The notes beneath the pieces are model-generated. The model ran no database searches, was not told where the DNA came from, and saw nothing but the letters and a program-made list of their open reading frames with translations. Below, piece by piece: positions 1 through 6,842 of a DNA stretch of 22,264 nucleotides; the stretch's first letter is position 1, and every line of letters begins with the position of its first letter. The stretch is from Spirochaetaceae bacterium (lineage in GTDB: Bacteria > Spirochaetota > Spirochaetia > SZUA-6 > Bin103), in NCBI GenBank assembly GCA_028818385.1, contig JAPPNY010000095.1:1-22264 (forward strand). The letters are read 5' to 3'. The translations under genes were made by a program, and so were the position numbers.

Positions 1-20
1 ACTCGGCTTCAACTTGGTCC

Positions 21-60
21 CGGAGACTGCCTGATTCTGCTTGTTTCTAAGGAGTCTCCG
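21..60. repeat. 8-bp inverted repeat with 24-nt loop
   Basis: CGGAGACT at 21-28 is exactly complementary to AGTCTCCG at 53-60. It lies beyond the stop of the minus-strand nuclease-like gene (stop at 100-102). A second, imperfect hairpin (CGCAC at 75-79 with GTGCG at 91-95 around CTGCCGGCAG) sits closer to that stop. Neither is followed by a T-run on the minus strand, so a terminator role is only possible. The rest of 1-99 shows nothing recognisable. Confidence 0.3.
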
Positions 61-99
61 TAGAACCAGACCGTCGCACCTGCCGGCAGCGTGCGCACG

Positions 100-735
100 T
101 CAACGAGCTCCCGCACTCGGCCCGAACACGCGCGGCCGGAAGTCCTCGCGATTGGTGATGCTGGCGCTGCTGCCGGTCGCGCGAATCACGTACAGGCCTT
201 GCCGTTCCGCATGAACGTCCGAGGATTGATCTGCCTTCAGATAGGCGACGGCCCCATACACCCGCCTGCCGGAAAACTCCGGGGCCAGAGCCTGGAAGTC
301 GCGCAACAGCCCCAACAGGTGATCGACGTCGCGCACCTTGAGGGTGGTCTTCACCTCCACCGCCACGACCTCCGCACCATTCAACGCCACGATGTCCAGT
401 TCCCACTCCCGCGCGCCGCCGCGCTTCTTCAGGTTGGTCATCGTACGCTCGACTTCGATGCCGCGCTGTCTGAGCAGTGCGATGAGATCGCCCTCGACCA
501 GGGCTTCCATCAGCTTTCCCCACTGACCGTTGAACAGCTCATCCAGCTTGCGCAGACGCCGGTCGGTCTCCTGACCTTGTCGCTTCAGCAGTTGATCGGT
601 CTCCTGCATCCGCCGATCCGTCTCCTGCATGCGCCGGTCGGTCTCTCTCTGGCTGTCCGACACCTCGCGCAAGATGTTCCAGATCTCCTGCGGGGTTGCC
701 GGTCCTCGTCCCGTCTCTCGATCCGCATCAGCCAC
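100..735 (-). CDS. DUF3782-like coiled-coil protein with PD-(D/E)XK nuclease-type domain
   Basis: This 211-residue protein has two visible parts. Residues about 20-70 are a charged coiled coil containing repeats of the type QETDRRM. Residues about 75-175 look like a PD-(D/E)XK core: a WELDIVA strand supplies the Asp and a VEVKT strand supplies the E-x-K. This resembles the DUF3782 family, common in cyanobacteria and environmental bacteria and of unproven function; the nuclease fold is family knowledge and the activity is inferred. The start is GTG at 735 with a GGAG-like ribosome site about 8 bases upstream. It follows the membrane protein gene by 24 bases on the same strand, so they are probably co-transcribed. 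The domain suggests nucleic-acid binding or cleavage. A restriction-like, repair or transposon-derived role cannot be told apart from the sequence. Confidence 0.8.
   Translation of the reverse strand: MADADRETGRGPATPQEIWNILREVSDSQRETDRRMQETDRRMQETDQLLKRQGQETDRRLRKLDELFNGQWGKLMEALVEGDLIALLRQRGIEVERTMTNLKKRGGAREWELDIVALNGAEVVAVEVKTTLKVRDVDHLLGLLRDFQALAPEFSGRRVYGAVAYLKADQSSDVHAERQGLYVIRATGSSASITNREDFRPRVFGPSAGAR
597..650. repeat. 21-bp tandem repeat inside coiled-coil coding region
   Basis: Two nearly identical 21-base units (597-617 and 618-638) and part of a third encode the seven-residue QETDRRM repeat of the DUF3782-like protein on the minus strand. Unit length equals one coiled-coil heptad, so slippage would add or remove whole heptads without shifting the frame. 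Confidence 0.7.
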
Positions 736-759
736 GGGTGTTCTCCGTATCTCTCAACT

Positions 760-1188
760 CTACGCGTGGTTCTGTTCGTTCCGGGTGTCCGATGGCTCCG
801 CCGGCAATTCCGGGACATCGCGCCCCGCCTTGACGTTCTCCTCCCGCCAGGCTTCCCACTGCCGGCGCATCTCCTGCCGACCTTCCCGCAAGCCTTCCTG
901 CAAGCCTTCCTGCAAACCTTCCTGTCGGGCTCGCTCCCTCACTCGCTCGAAGAATACCTTCGTCGCTCCCATCAAGAGTCCCTCCATCGATATGAGAATC
1001 GTAGCCGCAGCAGCGCCGGCGGACGCTATCCGCGATGCTGCCGCAAACACGGCTTCAGCGCTCGGCCCCGTCGCCGTCAGCACGGCCATCACCATCGCCA
1101 CGACGATGACTACGCCGAAGACGAAGAGGTACACCGGCAGGCGTGCCGCAGCCACGCTCCACAGCGCCTCGCGCCCTGCGTCGTTCAC
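760..1188 (-). CDS. membrane-anchored coiled-coil protein of unknown function
   Basis: This 142-residue protein is not a family I recognise. Residues 17-40 form a clear membrane helix (LPVYLFVFGVVIVVAMVMAV region). Residues about 46-74 are a weaker Ala/Ile-rich hydrophobic stretch that could be a second helix. Residues 75-117 are a charged helix with three copies of EGLQ/EGLR, followed by a short acidic and polar tail. The charged helix would probably lie on the cytoplasmic side and could serve for oligomerisation. The start is GTG at 1188, which overlaps the TGA of a 19-codon ORF by four bases (GTGA), a typical sign of translational coupling. The DUF3782-like gene follows 24 bases later, suggesting the two products work together, perhaps as a membrane platform plus nuclease-like partner; that role is inference. 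Confidence 0.75.
   Translation of the reverse strand: MNDAGREALWSVAAARLPVYLFVFGVVIVVAMVMAVLTATGPSAEAVFAAASRIASAGAAAATILISMEGLLMGATKVFFERVRERARQEGLQEGLQEGLREGRQEMRRQWEAWREENVKAGRDVPELPAEPSDTRNEQNHA
881..928. repeat. 12-bp tandem repeat, four units, coding
   Basis: Four 12-base units starting at 881, 893, 905 and 917 share the core CCTTCCTG (the first has CCTTCCCG). On the minus strand they encode the EGLQ-EGLQ-EGLR repeat of the membrane protein. Copy number could vary without breaking the frame. Confidence 0.75.
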
Positions 1189-1244
1189 CCGTGTCTCCCG
1201 ACGAAGATCGTCGCCGCGATGATTCCGATCAACTCCAAGCCCAT
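1185..1244 (-). CDS. 19-residue hydrophobic leader-like small ORF
   Basis: An ATG at 1244 opens a 19-codon ORF, MGLELIGIIAATIFVGRHG, ending with TGA at 1187-1185. It has a strong ribosome site (GGGAGAGG about five bases before the ATG), and its stop overlaps the GTG start of the downstream membrane protein as GTGA. The central ten residues are hydrophobic enough for a short membrane segment. The arrangement indicates real translation: either a coupling leader or a tiny membrane protein. It is not a known attenuator type, since I see no run of regulatory codons and no alternative hairpins. Confidence 0.55.
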   Translation of the reverse strand: MGLELIGIIAATIFVGRHG

Positions 1245-1280
1245 GGACACCTCTCCCGTCGTCCTCGGCTCTCTGCCACT

Positions 1281-1309
1281 ACTCTACCGCCCTGCGGACA
1301 CGGTGTAAG
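1281..1309 (-). promoter_or_regulatory. candidate promoter for the leader/membrane/nuclease operon
   Basis: Reading the minus strand, CTTACA (1309-1304) and TAGAGT (1286-1281) are 17 bases apart, each matching four of six consensus positions. Transcription would begin near 1274, about 30 bases before the small ORF. The rest of 1245-1440 separates this divergent operon from the heparinase-like gene. On the plus strand TTGACT at 1390-1395 has no convincing -10 partner. Confidence 0.35.
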
Positions 1310-1440
1310 CATCCATGCCCGGCATCACGTGCAGGAGCTGAGCCGACTCGTTCCTGATGACACAGAGACGGACCTGTTTTCCGTGCCGCTTGACTCGGTG
1401 CTGTGAACCGGTCCTGCACGCCGTGCCCATGGGCGGTACC

Positions 1441-3861
1441 ATGGGCCGCGAGCTGACGGAGGTTGGCGTGTACACCGAAGGGATCCGGCTGGAACCACGG
1501 CCGCGGCCGCTGCTGTTCTACGACGCGGGCGAGATCGAGGCGATCCGCGAGCTCGCCCGGCAGGACGGGACCTTCCAGCACCGTCGCTACCGGGCGATCG
1601 TGCGGGATACCGACGGGTGGCTGCGCAGGCCGCTTCCCATCCCGGACAAGAACGCGGAGGGCAAGTGGCTGGGCCTCTACATCTGCCCGGCCGACAGCAC
1701 CGGGCTGATCTACGACCCCCACGAGCCGCACCGGCACACCTGCCCGAAGTGCGGGGAGGTCCATACCGGCGGCGTCTACGACCAGACCTGGCGCGCCTAT
1801 CAGCACGCGAAGATCGCCGGCGCCGCCGAGGACCTGGCGCTCCGGTACGCGGTCGACGGCGAGGTGCGGTACGCGGAAGCCGCCGCGGCGATCCTCTGCG
1901 AGTACGCCGACCGCTACGACGCCTACCCGGTCGAGCAGTTCTCGAAGGTCGGCTCGCAGACGCTGGAGGACGGCTTCTTCGCCCTGCACGTGGCGTCGGC
2001 CTACGACCTGATTCTCGACTCCGGGGCGCTCGGCGGAGAGCGGCGGCGCCACGTGGAGGAGGACCTGCTGCGCGCGACGGCGCGGCTGATCGCGTCCGTG
2101 GATGCCGACATCCACGAACCGCTGCCCTCGAACTGGCAGGCGCTGTGCACGGCCGCCATCGGCGTGATCGGGTTCGCTCTGCGCGACGAGGAGGTCGTGG
2201 ACTTCGCGATCAACGGGCCGCTGGGGTTCCACGCCCTCCTGGAGCGGTCCGTGCGCTCGGACGGACTGTTCTGGGAGGGGTCGATCGGCTACGCCATCGG
2301 CACGATCGGCGACATTCTGTGCCTGACGGAGGCGGCGTGGCACTCCGGGATCGACCTGTACCGCCACCCGCGGGTGCGCGGGCTGTTCGCGGCGCCGGTG
2401 CGGATCGGCTTTCCCGACGGCACCTATCCGGCGGTCGGCGACGACCACTTCGGCAGGTCCCTGAAGGAGGTGTTCGGCACGCTGGCGGAGGTGTACTACG
2501 CGCGCACGCGGGACGAGGACGTGCGGCCGCTGCTGGTCGCCGGGCGCGTGTCCGAAGGAGACGAACGCGCACGCGGGCTGCGCCGCGGGTACGTCGCGCC
2601 GCTCTGGCTCGCGCCCGTGTGGCAGCCCGAGACGCGTCAGCCGGTGCGGGAGAGCGTCAACTTTCCCGCCAGCGGGTACGCCATTCTGCGCGCCCGCGCA
2701 CCGGGCCGGGACACGGAGGAGATTCAGCTCCTGCTGCAGTACGGGCCGCACGGCGGCGGGCACGGACACCTGGACAAGCTGAACGTCGTGCTCTACGCCA
2801 ACGGGCGGGTGCAGGCCCCGGACCTTGGCATCTGCAACTACAGCCTGCCCGAGTCTCACAACTGGTTCCGGCAGACGGTCAGCCACAACACCGTGGTGGT
2901 GGACCAGGTGTCCCAGCACCGGATCGGCGGCGAGCTGCAGCGCTTTGCGGCCGGCCAGCGGGTGCAGGTGGCGGACGCGTCGGCCCACGACTACCAGCAC
3001 GGGGTGCGGATGCGGCGAACGGCCATCCTCGTGGACGGGGCGTTCGTCGTCGACCTGTTCGGCGTCGGCGGCGCGGGCCCGAACCGGCAGCGCGAACGGC
3101 AGGTCGACTGGGTATACCGCAACTTCGGCGAGCTGCGGGTGAGCGCGGAGCTGGCTGGAGACGATGGGCCGCTGGGGAAGGACAACGGCTATCAGCACAT
3201 TCGCGACGTCCGTCGCGGGATCGCGGACGAGACCTGGAACGCGACCTTCGCGAGCGAGGGCCAGGGCGTGCGGATGACGATGCTGGGGGAGCAGGGGACC
3301 GAAGTGATCGCCGCGACGGCACCGGGGACGACCCTGGAGGAGCGGCTGGACGTGCTCTTCGCGAGGCGCCTGGCGCCCACGCCGCACGCGCGCACGCGCT
3401 ACCTGACGGTGATCGAGCCGTTTCGCGGTCAGCCGGCCATCGGCGACGTCCGGGAGCTGGCGGTGAGCCGGGAACAACGGGGACTGGAGAGCGAGGCGGC
3501 CGGGCTTGTCGTCGAGCGAGGCGGCGCCACGGTGTACGTCGCGGTTTCTTACGCCTGGAAGCCGTCGCCGACCCGCTACGGCGAGATCGCGACCGATGGG
3601 GCAGTGGGCGTGCTCTGCGCAGGGGATGGCGGGACCATCGAGTACCTGTACGCGGTGGAGGCGACGCGCATCGAGTGGGGAGGATTCGCGCTGCGCGCCG
3701 ATGCGCCGCTCACGCTCCACCTGGAACGCGATGACAGTGGCGAGTACCTGCTCGACAACCTGAGCGACCGTGACGGCACGGTAACGGTCGACGGGATCGG
3801 ACACGCCGACGCCGCGCTGACGGTGGCACCGCGAAGCCGCCTGCGCATCGCCCCACGGTAG
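1441..3861 (+). CDS. heparinase II/III family protein (polysaccharide lyase-like)
   Basis: This 806-residue protein has the layout of heparinase II/III and related uronate polymer lyases. An N-terminal helical part contains a cysteine/histidine cluster (HTCPKCGEVHTGG near residues 100-112) that may bind metal. The C-terminal beta domain has GPHGGGHGHLDKLN at 435-448 and SHNTVVVD at 481-488, with NYSLPESHNW between them, the signature region of Pfam heparinase_II_III. Such enzymes cleave uronic-acid glycans by beta-elimination; the substrate here cannot be read. No signal peptide is visible, suggesting cytoplasmic work on imported oligosaccharides. ATG at 1441 was chosen. GTG at 1468, preceded four bases earlier by GGAGGT, is a serious alternative and would remove nine residues; ATGs at 1429 and 1357 are less likely. 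The next gene starts eight bases after the stop. Confidence 0.88.
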   Translation: MGRELTEVGVYTEGIRLEPRPRPLLFYDAGEIEAIRELARQDGTFQHRRYRAIVRDTDGWLRRPLPIPDKNAEGKWLGLYICPADSTGLIYDPHEPHRHTCPKCGEVHTGGVYDQTWRAYQHAKIAGAAEDLALRYAVDGEVRYAEAAAAILCEYADRYDAYPVEQFSKVGSQTLEDGFFALHVASAYDLILDSGALGGERRRHVEEDLLRATARLIASVDADIHEPLPSNWQALCTAAIGVIGFALRDEEVVDFAINGPLGFHALLERSVRSDGLFWEGSIGYAIGTIGDILCLTEAAWHSGIDLYRHPRVRGLFAAPVRIGFPDGTYPAVGDDHFGRSLKEVFGTLAEVYYARTRDEDVRPLLVAGRVSEGDERARGLRRGYVAPLWLAPVWQPETRQPVRESVNFPASGYAILRARAPGRDTEEIQLLLQYGPHGGGHGHLDKLNVVLYANGRVQAPDLGICNYSLPESHNWFRQTVSHNTVVVDQVSQHRIGGELQRFAAGQRVQVADASAHDYQHGVRMRRTAILVDGAFVVDLFGVGGAGPNRQRERQVDWVYRNFGELRVSAELAGDDGPLGKDNGYQHIRDVRRGIADETWNATFASEGQGVRMTMLGEQGTEVIAATAPGTTLEERLDVLFARRLAPTPHARTRYLTVIEPFRGQPAIGDVRELAVSREQRGLESEAAGLVVERGGATVYVAVSYAWKPSPTRYGEIATDGAVGVLCAGDGGTIEYLYAVEATRIEWGGFALRADAPLTLHLERDDSGEYLLDNLSDRDGTVTVDGIGHADAALTVAPRSRLRIAPR

Positions 3862-3869
3862 ACGGAGCC

Positions 3870-4772
3870 ATGTTCGAGCTGAAGCCGGATCGCACGACCG
3901 GCGCCTTCGCCTTCGACACGGACGTGATGGCCGGGCGCATCGAGCCGGCGGGCGCGTACCACGGCGTCGGCAGCCTCATCGACAAGCGAACGGGCCGGCA
4001 GCTCATCCACCCCGACTACTCGGCGCTCAACCTGTTCCGTCTCTTTGCGCAGCACCAGGCGATGGGGCAACCGCGGTTCATGGAACGCTCGACGTCGGCG
4101 GTCGCCGGCGGGGTCGAGATCCGCTGGCCGCCCACCGCCGAGCACCAGGTCGAGCTGGTGGCGAGATACACCGTTCCGGCGGCGGACGCCATCGACCTGC
4201 GCGTGACGGTGCGCAGCGAAGGCACGTACGCGGGCTACGAGCTGTTCCTGCCCAGCTACTTCGACCCGGCGCTGCGTCCGCGCGTCTACCTCAGGGGCAA
4301 CCGCTACGGCGAACCGGAGGGCGCCCCCGACCTGGTGGTGCCCATGGTGAACGACGTCTTTCGCGGCACGGTGCTGGTGTTCGCCCGCGATCCGCACGCG
4401 GCCCGGCGCTGCGTGGACGGACGCTGGAACCGCAGCGAGGCGGACGCTCCCACCGTGCAGATGTGCCCGGTGCGGTACTACGCCCACTGCCTGGCATTCC
4501 TCACCGACCCCGGCGAGCGGCTGGCGGCGGCGCTGATGGCGCGGCCGCGGGACTGCTACGCCATCAGCACCCGCTACTTCGCCGAGAACCAGGCCGACCG
4601 CATGGCCCCCTACAGCGCCTTCGACCTGTCCCTGTTCGGCAGCGACCTGGTGCCCGGCGACGAGGTCACCGTGGGCGTCCGGCTGGCTCTCCTGCCGATC
4701 GACGGCGACCTGTCGCGACCACTGGGGTACTACCGCGCATTCGCCGAAGCGACGGCTGGGACCCGGTGCTGA
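3870..4772 (+). CDS. unknown 300-residue protein, family copy A
   Basis: I do not recognise this family, but the window holds a second member at 15862-16749 that aligns along its whole length. Shared blocks are HGV near residue 31, NLFxLF, MGQxRxxERS, a VTVRS strand, YELFLxSYFD, VFARDxHAARR followed by DGRWxR, DCYAIS and LSLFGxDLVPG. The pattern of strands with conserved aromatic, Arg, Asp and His residues is reminiscent of a galactose-mutarotase-like beta-sandwich; that is inference. No signal peptide is seen. It follows the heparinase-like gene by eight bases, with GGAG just before the ATG, so both are probably one transcript and one pathway. The role could be a lyase, hydrolase, epimerase or sugar-binding accessory. 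Confidence is high in the gene and low in the function. Confidence 0.85.
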   Translation: MFELKPDRTTGAFAFDTDVMAGRIEPAGAYHGVGSLIDKRTGRQLIHPDYSALNLFRLFAQHQAMGQPRFMERSTSAVAGGVEIRWPPTAEHQVELVARYTVPAADAIDLRVTVRSEGTYAGYELFLPSYFDPALRPRVYLRGNRYGEPEGAPDLVVPMVNDVFRGTVLVFARDPHAARRCVDGRWNRSEADAPTVQMCPVRYYAHCLAFLTDPGERLAAALMARPRDCYAISTRYFAENQADRMAPYSAFDLSLFGSDLVPGDEVTVGVRLALLPIDGDLSRPLGYYRAFAEATAGTRC

Positions 4773-4793
4773 GTCCGTTCGGCGCGGCTGCGA

Positions 4794-4823
4794 TTGACAG
4801 CGGCCGGCCCGAGCCGCTAGCGT
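4794..4823 (+). promoter_or_regulatory. candidate sigma-70-type promoter before the permease pair
   Basis: A perfect -35 box TTGACA (4794-4799) is followed after 18 bases by TAGCGT (4818-4823), which keeps the key T, A and final T of the -10 box. It lies just after the stop of the preceding gene. Transcription would start near 4830, so the permease must start downstream, consistent with GTG at 4897. A promoter of the same design precedes the binding protein gene at 8588. Confidence 0.5.
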
Positions 4824-4896
4824 GCGATCTCTTGGTGGCGGCGGAGGACGGCGCGCGCCGATCTCCGCATGGGAGGACGCGAGGGAGTATGCAGAG

Positions 4897-5850
4897 GTGA
4901 TCGCCCGGCCGGCTCGGATCCAGGAGGCATACGAATCCGCCCTGCGGAACGAGAGGTGGCGGAGAGCGAAGCGCATGTACGCGCTCTACCTGCTGTTCCT
5001 CGCGCCCCTGGTGATCCTGATCATCTTCCGCTACGTCCCCATTTACGGAGTCGGCCTCGCGTTCGTGGACTACCGGTACGCCAAGGGCATATTGGGCAGT
5101 CCGTGGAACAACCTGGAGCATTTCCGCCAGCTCTTCGAGAATCCCTATTTCGCCCGGCTGTTCCGCAACACGGTCATCATCAGCGTGCTGAAGCTCGTCT
5201 TCGGCTTCCCGGCGCCCATCATCCTTGCGCTGATCCTCAACGAGGTGCAGAACTCCGCCTTCAAGCGGACGGTGCAGACGATCTCCTACCTGCCGCACTT
5301 CCTGTCCTGGGTGGTGCTCTCTGGCATCATCATCGAGATGCTCTCGCCGCAGCGGGGCATCGTCGGCTACATCTACACGCTGCTCGGCATGGACGCACCG
5401 GTCATCATGTACTCGCAGGGGCTGTTCCGGCCGATGCTGGTGGTCACCGCCATGTGGCAGGGCGTCGGCTGGGGGACGATCGTCTACCTCGCCGCCATCG
5501 CCGGCATCAACCCCGAGCTCTACGAGTCGGCGACCGTCGACGGAGCAAACCGGCTGCAGATGGCGGTGCGGATCACCGTGCCGTCACTCATCCCGGTCAT
5601 CGTCGTGCTGTTCATCCTCAACATCGGCGGCATCATGGAGGCCGGATTCGACCAGATCCTCAACCTGTACAACCCGCTCGTGTTCGAGGTGGCGGACATC
5701 ATCGACACCTTCGTCTACCGCAGGGGAATCCTGGAGCGGCAGTACGACTACGCCACCGCCGTAGGCCTCTTCAAGAGCGTCCTCAACGTCGGCCTGCTGG
5801 TGGGGGCCAACATGATCATCAGGCGCTTCAGCGAATATGGCATCTGGTAG
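4897..5850 (+). CDS. lplB: ABC sugar transporter permease, LplB type
   Basis: This is an inner-membrane permease of a carbohydrate ABC importer (LplB/YtcP class, typical of complex oligosaccharides). The 317-residue product has a basic N-terminal stretch (NERWRRAKR), a first helix starting at MYALYLLFLAP and about six membrane helices in all. It carries the family motif RYVPIYGVGLAFVDY and the EAA loop YESATVDGANRLQMAVRITVP, which contacts the transporter ATPase. GTG at 4897 was chosen because GGGAG lies nine bases before it and the probable promoter excludes the GTG at 4822; ATG at 4975 would delete the basic region. The stop overlaps the next permease by 14 bases, so the two are coupled. 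No ATPase gene is seen nearby, as is usual for this class, which often uses a shared MsmK-like ATPase. Confidence 0.9.
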   Translation: MIARPARIQEAYESALRNERWRRAKRMYALYLLFLAPLVILIIFRYVPIYGVGLAFVDYRYAKGILGSPWNNLEHFRQLFENPYFARLFRNTVIISVLKLVFGFPAPIILALILNEVQNSAFKRTVQTISYLPHFLSWVVLSGIIIEMLSPQRGIVGYIYTLLGMDAPVIMYSQGLFRPMLVVTAMWQGVGWGTIVYLAAIAGINPELYESATVDGANRLQMAVRITVPSLIPVIVVLFILNIGGIMEAGFDQILNLYNPLVFEVADIIDTFVYRRGILERQYDYATAVGLFKSVLNVGLLVGANMIIRRFSEYGIW

Positions 5851-6748
5851 AGCCTTCGGCGCGCTGCACCCGTCGTTCGGCAGCCGGCTGTCGCGCGGCT
5901 GCATGTACCTCTTTCTGACCCTGTTCGCCCTGTCGATCGTCTACCCGTTCTGGGTCACGCTGCTGACCTCGTTCTCGACCGTCGAGGAGGTCACCTCCCT
6001 GGGCTTCAAGTTCTGGATCAGCGAGTGGAGCCTCGGCGCGTACCAGTTCGCCTTCTCCGAGTACGGCAACGCGCAAGTCGCCTACTACAACTCCATCTAC
6101 CGGACGGTGTTGGGAACGCTCGTCGCCGTCGCCATGACGCTGCTGGCCGCCTACCCGCTCGCCAAGCGCAACCTGCCCGCGCGCAACCTGCTCACCATCG
6201 TGCTGCTGATCACGCTGTTCTTCGCCGGCGGGCTGGTCCCGAACTACCTGCTGATCCGCCGGCTCGGCCTGATCGACACCCGCTGGGCGCTGATCCTGCC
6301 GCTGGCCGTCAACGGCTTCTACATCATCATCGCCCGCAACTTCCTGATGACCATCGACCCCGCGTACGAGGACGCGGCGCTGGTGGACGGCGCCGGCTAT
6401 CCGTCGATCCTGGCGCGCATCATCGTGCCGCTGTCGAAGCCGATCATCGCGACGCTGGCGTTGTGGACGGCGGTCAGTCACTGGAACGCGTGGTTCGACG
6501 CCCTGATCTACATCCGCAGCGAGCGCAAGATCGTGCTGCAGACCCTGCTGCGGCGCATGATCCAGCAGATCCAGGAGGCGCTGCTGGGGGTGGACCGCTT
6601 CCGGGCGGTCGAGGACCTGCCGACCCTGCCGACCGAGGGGGCTCAGGCCGCACTGACCATCCTCACCATCGGCCCGATCGTGCTGCTGTACCCCTTCCTC
6701 CAGAAGTACTTCATCAAGGGCATCTTCATCGGGTCGCTGAAGGGTTGA
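5837..6748 (+). CDS. ytcP: ABC sugar transporter permease, YtcP type
   Basis: This is the second inner-membrane permease, forming the channel with the preceding one. The 303-residue protein shows six membrane segments. The typical opening runs through MYLFLTLFALSIVYPFWVTL at residues 23-42 and the conserved FFAGGLVPNYLL lies near 130. The EAA loop EDAALVDGAGYPSILARIIVP is near 176-196, and the family ending YFIKGIFIGSLKG is intact. Length is normal for the family. Its ATG lies inside the upstream gene (14-base overlap), with no clear ribosome site, so translation is probably coupled. It is followed by a hairpin shared with the convergent binding-protein gene, which is the likely third component of this importer. 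Confidence 0.92.
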   Translation: MASGRAFGALHPSFGSRLSRGCMYLFLTLFALSIVYPFWVTLLTSFSTVEEVTSLGFKFWISEWSLGAYQFAFSEYGNAQVAYYNSIYRTVLGTLVAVAMTLLAAYPLAKRNLPARNLLTIVLLITLFFAGGLVPNYLLIRRLGLIDTRWALILPLAVNGFYIIIARNFLMTIDPAYEDAALVDGAGYPSILARIIVPLSKPIIATLALWTAVSHWNAWFDALIYIRSERKIVLQTLLRRMIQQIQEALLGVDRFRAVEDLPTLPTEGAQAALTILTIGPIVLLYPFLQKYFIKGIFIGSLKG

Positions 6749-6772
6749 CCGCCCGCGGGGCCGGATACAAAG

Positions 6773-6804
6773 CGAGGGGACAGCCGCGGTCGGCCATCCC
6801 CTCG
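6773..6804. terminator. bidirectional hairpin terminator between convergent genes
   Basis: CGAGGGGA (6773-6780) pairs with TCCCCTCG (6797-6804). Inside, GCCG (6783-6786) pairs with CGGC (6791-6794) around a four-base loop. The hairpin is strongly GC-rich and sits between the ends of the permease and the binding-protein genes. No long T-run follows on either side. Confidence 0.6.
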
Positions 6805-6842
6805 TCGTGGACTGCGAGCGTTCGCGTTTCGTCAGCCGATCG

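Noticed and set aside
881..928. CRISPR-like short repeats
   Set aside because: Units are 12 bases long without spacers and encode a coiled-coil repeat.
1279..3804. Long open minus-strand frame of 841 codons opposite the heparinase-like gene
   Set aside because: It is low-complexity, Arg/Val/His-rich and has no recognisable domain; such antisense frames are common opposite high-GC genes, and the plus-strand product has clear family motifs.
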